From Phyllostachys edulis (taxonomy: Eukaryota; Streptophyta; Magnoliopsida; Poales; Poaceae), in assembly GCA_036346405.1 (NCBI GenBank), contig CM070568.1, positions 38,181,268 to 38,245,267 of the forward strand: a DNA stretch of 64,000 bases. The letters are read 5' to 3'. Numbering within the stretch: the stretch's first letter is position 1; each line of letters opens with the position of its first letter. Position numbers and translations under genes: made by a program. Under the pieces are notes generated by a model. The model searched no databases and had not been told where the DNA came from. It saw nothing but the letters and a program-made list of their open reading frames with translations. Shown here one piece after another: positions 56,518 to 64,000 of this stretch.

Positions 56518-56798
56518 GGAACACTGACTGTCATCGCTCATCAGGGACTGGTTCACAGACTACAAGATTCCTGATGGAATGCCTGCAAATTGAAGGTGGT
56601 CTTGGTAACAATCCTACAAGCAAGGTATGTTCTATAATTTAGCCTGCCTCTCAATTTTGCATACTAATGGAACCATTTGATTTACCCAGGAATACGCTCT
56701 GAAGGTCATACAGGAAACAAACGAATCATGAGAGAAATTGGTGAAAAGGCGTATCTCTGCTGAAGAACTGCCATTACCAAGCTATTATTTGCAATAAG
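56518..56798 (+). pseudogene. Soluble inorganic pyrophosphatase C-terminal fragment with intron
   Basis: Soluble pyrophosphatase hydrolyses PPi. Two exons remain, 56518-56624 and 56690-56798, separated by a GT-AG intron. They read GTLTVI, RDWFTDYKIPDG, GLGNNPTSK, then EYALKVIQETNES, a stop, and EKLVKR, the C-terminal segment of plastid-type enzymes. A ~7-bp insertion (near 56534) and other indels split the first exon over three frames. The active-site region is absent. Retention of the intron means it derives from genomic DNA, not a retroposed mRNA. Confidence 0.75.
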
Positions 56799-57587
56799 TA
56801 CATGCTTCTCTATTCAGAGAACTTAGTTGTGAGCCTGTGTATATCAGTAGACTCTTTGTTCAATGAATAAATGCGATTTATGAGATCATTTGCATAAAAA
56901 AACATTTATTCGTTCTTATTCTTCTGACGATCAGATGAAATATTCAAAAAACTGTACACAACAATCCAGAGGCAAATTAACCAGCCTGTGGATTTCACCA
57001 GGGAAAAGTCGGCGGTACAAAATTTATGAACGTGAGGTCAAAGCATAGTGGTTGCTACTTGATACAACAAATGTGAAGAAAAGTATAAGATCATATACTC
57101 CATTGCTTGAACAAAAGGCTCACAACCAGATTATCGATTATCCGTAACTACTACAGCCGCATTTTTCTCATTTACAGTCATGAGAAGAAAAGTCTACGAA
57201 AATTACTTGAACATCACTTGCAATCTGATTTGAGACATGTGCAAATTCTCAGTGTTTCTAATACTGTCACTATCTAGTTCTCCAAAACGCGATTGCTATG
57301 GTTCCTCCTTGTGCTGAGCGAACAACTTCTCCTCTCGAGTTCGTTTCTTCTCCAAGGCTTCCTCATCCAACTCTGGTATGGGCGAGCACTCGGTAGAGCA
57401 AGCTAGTAAGGGCCCGGCTTCAGTCCAGCGTTGTCCAATGGTGGGATGTAGATGAGGTCTTCGTTGAGCTGCAGCACTAATCGGCGTCGTCGCCGTGCTT
57501 CAGCTGTGACGGCACAGAGGTTTAGCTCGGACTCTCGCCTCTCACCGTCTCTACCTCTCAATGCGCAGCGCCGTCACGCCGCCGCAC
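56799..57587. other. Unassigned sequence
   Basis: No gene is supported; moderately AT-rich flank of the pyrophosphatase fragment followed by a GC-rich stretch from about 57440. Confidence 0.35.
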
Positions 57588-57658
57588 CGCAGCCACCCAC
57601 TGCTCAATGCACCCCGCCGCGCCGCAGCCACCCACTGCTCAATGCACCCCGCCACCAC
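57588..57658. repeat. 35-bp tandem duplication
   Basis: GCAGCCACCCACTGCTCAAT plus GCACCCCGCC occurs at 57589 and 57624. It lies in a GC-rich stretch (57440-57720) open in one frame but low-complexity. Confidence 0.75.
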
Positions 57659-57719
57659 GCTCCTCGAGCCAACGATCGGCGGCCGCCACGCTCCTCACGC
57701 CGCCTCTAGCACTCCACGA

Positions 57720-59476
57720 TAGGGATTGGGGACATTTTCCTACCCTAACGCCCTAACAGGGAGCTCACTCCATCGGCCTGGGCAGTGATGGACCGAGGGC
57801 ACGTCTATCCAGGGCAGTCCAAGCCGAACGCATCCCGAATTTTACGTGAACTATGGCTGCGAGCGAACTCAGGCGGAAATCACTCGGCGCCCATGCGTCT
57901 CCTTTAAAACAAAATGCACGGTTACAATTTTAGTTGCCCCTCATGATTCTGCTACTCAGCGTCATGAGTTTTTTTTCCCGATTACAAACAGGACACGCAC
58001 ACTCTTTAGCACTAGTCTAAATTGAAGAAGGTCGGGGATAAATCTGCGAATCTCACAAAAATCCTACTAAAACAAACTTATGTGTGCGTAAAAGTTAGCA
58101 TCAGGATTTGAACCCCAGTAGGTGGAGTCGTACACCTACAACTCCACCGTCACACCAAGAGATGGATCCCAGCAACCAAGAGCACTTAATGGTTGGTAGC
58201 TATGGTTTCGATGATCTAGGGATGACAATTTCTCCCGCGGGGATAATCCCCATGCCCCCCTCCCCCCCCCCCCGAACAAGGGCGGTGTGAGGTTGGGTCG
58301 TGGGATCCGGTAAAACCAAAAAATAAAATGGTTTGTTTATATATTATATATATTTAGTATGAAATATGTATTCTTCTCTTATATCCAGTGTGTTGCTTGC
58401 CTATTTCATATCTTTTGAATGCAATTGAGTTTCATCATGAAGTTTTGCGGGGTTACAGGATACCATCTCCCACACATGTGACATTATTTTCTGATAATTT
58501 GCTTAAAAAGTTTACACGTGGTTTCGACATAGTTTAAAACATAGTTTACACAGATAGGGTGGCGGCAAGTACCTGTTTGTAGGTTTGTGACCATTCATTT
58601 TTCGAGGAGTTGTGCCATATCACGGAGAACCCCGTGCCTAGCCCCAAATTGTCTATCCATGTCCTGATATCGAATCATACACGCCTTTCTTTCTTATCCC
58701 CTGTTTTTTTGTTGACCCTACCTATGGAGCATGGAATTCGACATGGACGGCTGGGGTGCAACGGAGAGATAGTGAGCATCCTGTGCTTGCCCAAAAGCCC
58801 AATGGCACTCTGCGGATGGCAAGAGATGCTACTACATTACCTGCGTACTAGCTGAGTACCCATACGCTGTAACGAATCTCAAATAAACATATATAAATTC
58901 TAAACTTGGAAAATCAACTTACATAAGGTAATGGTCACTATATCTAAAAGTTTCATACATAATTCGCATCATATCAACAAGCTATAAAGAGTTTTATCAC
59001 AAACCACATACGTAAATGATCTAATTGTCCATAGAAGATCCTTATAGTAACATATGCATGTTTGCATATATCTATCAATAAAAGATCACATCAACTCAAA
59101 AGGTAGAGAGGTAAATAACACACTCACCACCACCACCAAATGCTTCTTTTATAATAGTAAAGATTCTTACCAAAACAAAAGCGTATTACCTTTATCTTTT
59201 TCTTTATTTTCTGATTTCCGCAACAACAGAACTTGTCCGTTTCATTCCTCTATGTGTAGATCGAATTTAGATTTGAAATTTTGTTGCACGATAGATTGAT
59301 TTTGTTTCAATGCTATCAAATTCTATCACAATTTCACATGATCTTTTGTACCGTATCTTAAGAGGATGCACCTGCACGGAAAGAAATGGCAGAAATGGAT
59401 GCATACATGAGAGAAGAAACGACAGAAATGGCAACGAAAGAAGAAATGGCATTTAATGCTGCATAGAAATTTCAGC
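57720..59476. other. Intergenic DNA with dispersed repeats
   Basis: No gene. A C-homopolymer lies at 58257-58272. About 58950-59120 is a copy of the repeat at 31150-31370. The remaining AT-rich DNA has no recognisable ends. Confidence 0.4.
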
Positions 59477-61126
59477 AGCAAAACTTGACATATGCTACTG
59501 AGAAACATGTTACTTCGATGTATGTCATTCAGTATATTGAAATTAGAAATATATCACTATAATTTCTTCCTCCTTTAAAATTTATCATTATTTCTACTTT
59601 TTTTCCCATTTTCTTTTTCTTTTCTCTCTTATTTTCCATCAATTCTCTACTGAACTACCTATTTTGTCCCTTGTCTATCCAACTCCATCCATATGCGTGT
59701 CGGTGTTAAAAATTCTGATTTCTAGTATGCCGATCCTATGAACGGCAGCAACCGGGAAACTTGACGTGCCATGATCACCGGCATCAAAGTCATGGGTGAT
59801 GAACTGCTGGAATGAAGCAATCTTACTGTTAACTTGCTGCTTCTGGTCATGAGCCGGATTGCCACCATTCATCGGACAATTGATATTGAAAACGGAGTGT
59901 GTAATCTTCACCAGCGCCGTTGCAAGAACATTTGCAAAATTTTCATGGTCCAGCAGGTACGCTGCGACCTCCCTGAACCCTGTCACCCCTACCCGCACAG
60001 ACTTCTTCAGTCCCGGCTGGCCAAGTGCTCTACCGACGAACCCCTCTAGGTTATTCGGGGCAAAAGGTTCCTCGTCCGTCGGCTTCACAATGGCAAGTTG
60101 GCAACCCTGTCGCCGACGACATTCCTGAAGTAGTAGGAGCTGCCGAGGCCGCTGTCAATGGGGACCGGATCCACGCGCGCTCCTAATGGCAGACACCACG
60201 TCGTCGACGAGGCGCTTCACGCAGGCGCAGCTGCTGGAGCACCCGAGTATCTCGACCAGGCCGCTGCAGTCCTTGTGCTCAAAGTCCTTGGAGATCGGGC
60301 AGAGGCACGGGGTGGAGCAGCTCCGGTGGATGCTGTTCCGGGTGAGCAGCGGCGGCGAGTCCGGACGAATGGAGAGGTCGTTCTCCAGGACGCGGTCGCC
60401 GAAGAAGAGCGAGGTCTCGCCGGTGGGCACGTTGAGCGCGAGCTGCAGGCGGCGCTTCACGGTGTGCGCGTTGTCCCCTCGGTCCAGGTCCATGCCCAGC
60501 ACGCAGCCGGTCTCCGTCTGCACGAACACCCGCCGCCTCCCCATCGGCGCCGACAGCGGAGGCGCGGGTGGCCGCGGGAGCTGCTTGGCCTCATCCCACA
60601 GCCCCGCGCCGAAGAGGCGCCTCAGGAGCAGCGCCGGCACCTGGCTCTTGATGGGGCTCTCCAGGTTAGGGGACATGGCAGCTTCCTCCTTCCTCTTCTT
60701 GGTGCGTGCGCTGTACAGGGGGCCCGACGCCGTCAGGGAGAGGGGAAGACGCGCTCTTGTTTCTATCATCGGATCACGCCTGCGAACCAACAACCAAAAA
60801 ACAAAAAAAATCACTCGAATCTCTCCACTAAACACCTCGGAATCACAACCTTGCTACAAACTCAGCATCAATTGGATTGGCTCGAGCAGAAGGGATGGAG
60901 TTGGATAGACGAAGGCCAAAATAGGTTGGATAGATTAGGAGCTAAATAGGTAAATCAGCAGGGAATTGAAGAAAAATAAGAGAAAAAAAAGAGAATAGAA
61001 GAAAAGTAGACACAATGGTAAATTTCTAAGGAGGAAGAAACTGAACTAACATATTTCCAATTTTAGCATACTGAGCGGCATATCTCAAAGTAGCATGTTT
61101 CTCAGTGGCATATATCAAATTTTGCT
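59477..61126. mobile_element. 1.65-kb Pack-MULE carrying a PI4-kinase fragment
   Basis: Long inverted repeats of about 220 bp bound it (59477-59700 and 60890-61126). Both read AGCAAAA-TTGA-ATATGC, ACTGAGAAACATG-TACTT, TTTCTTCCTCCTT, and end near TCTATCCAACTCCATCC. Outside are AATTTCAGC (59468-59476) and AACTTCAGT (61127-61135), a 9-bp duplication with two transitions, as expected for Mutator-like elements. There is no transposase; the cargo is the phosphatidylinositol 4-kinase gamma fragment. Confidence 0.9.
59675..60676 (-). pseudogene. Phosphatidylinositol 4-kinase gamma fragment (captured)
   Basis: PI4K-gamma proteins pair ubiquitin-like domains with a PI3/4-kinase-like domain. The minus frame from 60676 reads MSPNLESPIKSQ, a ubiquitin-like segment (RRRVFVQTETGCVLGMDLD then NAHTVKRRLQLALNVPTGET), HRSCSTPCLCPISKD, and LVDDVVSAIRS, where one extra base shifts the frame. 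An ~8-bp insertion near 60095 shifts it again, after which KPTDEEPFAPNN, FVGRALGQPGLKKSVRVG, FREVAAYLLDHENFA and DHGTSSFPVAAVHRIGI follow. It ends RIFNTDTHMDGVG, replacing the DRHAGN catalytic loop. The catalytic and activation-loop region is therefore missing. It lies wholly inside the Pack-MULE. Confidence 0.85.
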
Positions 61127-61135
61127 AACTTCAGT

Positions 61136-61839
61136 ATCTTCTGCGCTCCAATACCGCAGAAAGAAGCCGGCGAGGTTCCCGCGCCCGGCACCGTCGTTCC
61201 GCGCTCCCCGAGCGCAGAAAATTCCATGTGACAGCCTTCAGTTCTTTCGCACTCGACAGGGAGTCAGATTTATAATTTTGACTATTTTTGCGATTAAGGT
61301 GGCAGCGTTGTATCAAATTAAAAAAAATCCCACGGAAAGCACCATAAGCGCGCGGGAATTACCGGGATGCGTCCTCCATATATGGTCATTTGTATGCATA
61401 AAAATTTACAGTTGCACATGTGCAAAACAAAGCGTACATGTCGATCGTTCCGTTCCAGGAGCGCTGCATCATAATTTGGTTGGTTTTCCACCAAAGGCAG
61501 ATGATAATTGTAGCGTTTTTCCTTTCAAGTGTAGCTGCAAAAGTTGGAGCAGCCTCACCTGATGCTACCGTATCTGCAATGGCAACGGATTGGGGTTCGG
61601 GAGGTTATCTATACTGGACGGGAGGCTAATTGCGCGGGGCTTCTTTGTGCTAAGCAAGCTTCTCCATACAGTAGCCGGTGTGTTTGATTAAGCCAAACAC
61701 CAGACTTTAGTTTTGATGTCATGTATCAACCATGATTTGTGATCCTCTTGCTGAGTATTGTATGATCCTAGTTTGTTCTGACAAAAAAAAAAGAATGATG
61801 CAAGAACATAGACGCAATCTTCGTATCCAAAATCAGCAA
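61136..61839. other. Unassigned sequence between Pack-MULE and MITE
   Basis: The short frames on both strands match no family I know. No RNA gene or element boundary is seen. Confidence 0.35.
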
Positions 61840-62100
61840 GAGCATGTACAATAGTGTGATGTCAGCTGTCTGTAAGACTTACCACGTAGGATATTAGATG
61901 ATGTGGATGAGAGAGAGGGAGCATAGAGAATTGAGCCGTCACTCATGCAGTAGTCGACTATAACACGAGAAATAATACACATTATACATGAAGAAGTTGT
62001 CTATAGAGACATGTAAAAAAACAACCTATTGTAGGAGCCATCTATAGATGACATGAAGATGTACTACAGAGAGCAGTTGTCAATATCATTATACATGCCC
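61840..62100. mobile_element. Tourist-type MITE copy
   Basis: Starts GAGCATGTACAATAGTGTG and ends ATATCATTATACATGCCC, the same inverted ends as 5720-6003, with shared AGCTGTCTGTA and TCTATAGATGACATG words. Followed by TTA, but the left flank is CAA, so the target duplication is degraded. Confidence 0.7.
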
Positions 62101-62442
62101 TTACAATAATTTGTCTTTAATGGCTCAAACTCATCTATAGACAACCTTAGAGACAACATCTTGAATAATTTATCTATAAAATCATTCATTTTCAACACAA
62201 CTTCTTCCCTTACACACTCACTATTTACGATGGTTTACGTGCCCAGTTTGTTTCTTATATAAGAGATGACACATTCTCTCTTTTCACATCCTCTCCCCTC
62301 TAACTAGAATTTTGAGTGACATGGCAGGTAAGAGATGACTAAGGTGATCACTATTGGAGATGCCTGGAGCGCCTGTCCCATGCCTCGGTTTTCCGATAAG
62401 ACAATCTAACAATTCAATAACCTTTGGCTGGTTTCTAGCTAG
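62101..62442. mobile_element. Probable second MITE, poorly bounded
   Basis: The right end CACTATTGGAGATGCC (~62350-62363) is typical of Tourist-like termini, and the left end near ATGGCTCAAACTC is unclear. The body has CTATAGACAACC and TTATATAAGAGATGAC words. No coding sequence. Confidence 0.4.
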
Positions 62443-62541
62443 GCCTTGTTTGGAGGTAGGAATTTTTTCTATAAGTCCTACGATAATTAAATTGTTTCAT
62501 GTGATAATTCTATATAATTCCCGCGTTCCAAACGGGACCTA
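62443..62541. mobile_element. ~100-bp MITE with GGTCCCGTTTGGA-type ends
   Basis: GGCCTTGTTTGGA at the left pairs imperfectly with TTCCAAACGGGACC at the right. The short AT-rich centre has no coding capacity. Confidence 0.55.
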
Positions 62542-62890
62542 AATCAATATATACACTGTGCCACATTTCATTATGTTGACCAGTGAATAGACTAGGAGTG
62601 CATACGCTTGCAAGTTCATTGACAAACCAAGCTAGGACCTGCATCCAACAAATAACCAACTTCTTACTCTACTCGTTTGACCCGGCAATCAAGTGACCAT
62701 CACAAAAGATAACGTGCTAAACCACTACAGCTTAAATGCTTAGTTAATCGTTTTTTTCATGAGACTACACGAATTTATCGTGATGTTTCCTTTTCTTATG
62801 GGAGAGTGGCCAGATTACGTGTACCTCTGTAGATAGGTCTTAGGTAGATAGGTCTTAGGTGAAGACCAAGCATACCAAAGTGCCAACATA
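62542..62890. other. Unassigned sequence
   Basis: Nothing recognised except a 15-bp direct repeat AGATAGGTCTTAGGT at 62831-62860. Confidence 0.4.
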
Positions 62891-63515
62891 TCTATACTAA
62901 TATGAAAAGAGGAAGTTTTTCTTTGCTACATTTACCCCATATCTGTGTACACAAAACAATCCTAGCCCTTGGATCATTGCATCGAATGACCTAGATTCGT
63001 TTCATATCCTACCAGTATTTAATACCATAATTATCAATTAATTACCTACTAATCCCTCCCAAAACAATTACATACTATCTTACTAATAACCGTGTCACCA
63101 TTAAGGATTTAAGGGGGCATTCATTATTATTTTTAATCTTGCAGCCCACATTAGTTTTATTGTCATGATTTCCTTCGTCCCTTTAATTTTTGTATTAATC
63201 ATTTATCTATACTAATATAAAAAGAGGGAGTTTTTCTTTGCTACATCCACCCCATGTTTGTGTACACAAAACAATTATAAACCTCGGATCGCCTGCATCG
63301 AATGACACGGATTCGTTTCATATCATGCCAGTATTTAATACCATAATTACCAATTAATTACCTACTAACCCCTCTCAAAACAATTACCTACTAATCTCAC
63401 TAATAATCAAGTCACCATTACGGATTTAATCCATTAGATGTTTTATGTTGTGGCCCATATTAGTTTTACTATCATGATTTCCTTCATCCATTCAATATTT
63501 GTATTAATCATTTAA
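62891..63515. repeat. Tandem pair of Helitron-like 5' ends
   Basis: Two copies spaced 315 bp apart begin TCTATACTAATATGAAAAGAGG-type text (62891 and 63206). They continue in parallel through TTTTTCTTTGCTACAT, CTGTGTACACAAAACAAT, GGATTCGTTTCATAT, CAGTATTTAATACCATAATT and GTATTAATCATTTA. A TCTATACTA-TATAAAA start is typical of plant Helitron 5' termini, which leave no target duplication. No 3' CTRR hairpin or Rep/helicase frame is seen in the window. Confidence 0.6.
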
Positions 63516-64000
63516 TTGTCCTAATCACACCATTAATGAGGTTGTTATTCCTGCTGCCGAGTACACATACCTGTGCGCATATTCCAAAATTACAATTGAG
63601 CATGCCTTCACTAACATCACCGTACTCCCCTCACCTCCTCCACTGTCCCCCCTTCAGCTCCATGCACCTCGCCCCTCACTGTCGATCCCGACTTCTCGCC
63701 TGATCCGCATGTGTCATTGCGGGCTGTGTCACCGTTGCCCTCATCGGCTATTGTCGTCATCGCCCGAGGTCTCCTCTATCGCTTGCGTCGTCTACCTCTC
63801 CTGCGGGTGAGAACCATGTGACCAACACCTAGCTATGACAAGAAGCACGATACTGGTAACCAACAATTTTCTTTCCCTCTCATCATATATGTTTCTTTGC
63901 AATGGCAGTGGGATCAAGTTAGATCTGGTGGCTAGGTCTCATCAAGGAGATGATCACCCATGATAGGCCCCCCCTCAATTCTTGGCTTCCTCTTCTCCTT
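63516..64000. other. Unassigned window end
   Basis: C-rich DNA from 63610 with no recognised gene; it could be the interior of the Helitron-like element or unrelated gene DNA running off the window. Confidence 0.3.

Noticed and set aside
58085..58170. GATTTGAACCCC word suggesting an antisense tRNA T-arm
   Set aside because: The surrounding bases do not fold into acceptor, D and anticodon arms, and no tRNA A-box partner is found at the right distance.

Overview
This window looks like a gene-poor, transposon-rich stretch of a grass nuclear genome, most probably rice (Oryza) or a close relative. The evidence is GT-AG introns, CC-type NLR resistance genes, a plant NRAMP metal transporter, initiator-Met-tRNA primer sites of LTR retrotransposons, Stowaway and Tourist-type MITEs, and Mutator-like elements carrying pieces of host genes. 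The species is inferred from family resemblance only; no search was run.

Layout: 1-15.4 kb is a mosaic of small or degraded elements: a hAT remnant with its 8-bp target duplication, Stowaway and foldback MITEs, a Tourist/Harbinger MITE next to a 1.46-kb relative, a plant-mobile-domain fragment, and a 150/102-bp tandem array. At 15.4-34.1 kb two related NLR genes lie head to head. NLR1 (minus, 15451-18656) is broken by a frameshifting deletion in its NB-ARC domain. NLR2 (plus, 25924-34079) has a decayed first exon and an open second exon. A 6.46-kb Mutator-like element with ~110-bp terminal inverted repeats and a near-perfect 10-bp target duplication sits in the former ~0.8-kb intergenic region; it carries a decayed plant mobile domain gene. 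Intron 1 of NLR2 holds another Mutator-like element, itself carrying a deleted copia element and LTR-like DNA.

At 36.1-37.6 kb is a CBP60 calmodulin-binding-protein fragment with one frameshift and no recognisable first exon. At 39.0-44.5 kb (minus) is the only clearly intact gene, a four-exon NRAMP transporter of 545 residues. Its 3.6-kb first intron contains a Pack-MULE with fragments of a UDP-glycosyltransferase and of the carbamoyl-phosphate synthase large chain. At 46.7-54.2 kb is a decayed Ty3/gypsy element interrupted by a 2-kb LTR-like insert. At 54-64 kb are tandem repeats, an inorganic pyrophosphatase gene fragment that keeps an intron, a 1.65-kb Pack-MULE carrying a truncated phosphatidylinositol 4-kinase gamma gene, further MITEs, and a duplicated Helitron-like end.

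As a whole, one metal transporter and a probably dead NLR pair are embedded in transposons that have repeatedly picked up host gene pieces. I found no RNA genes, CRISPR arrays or prokaryotic features.
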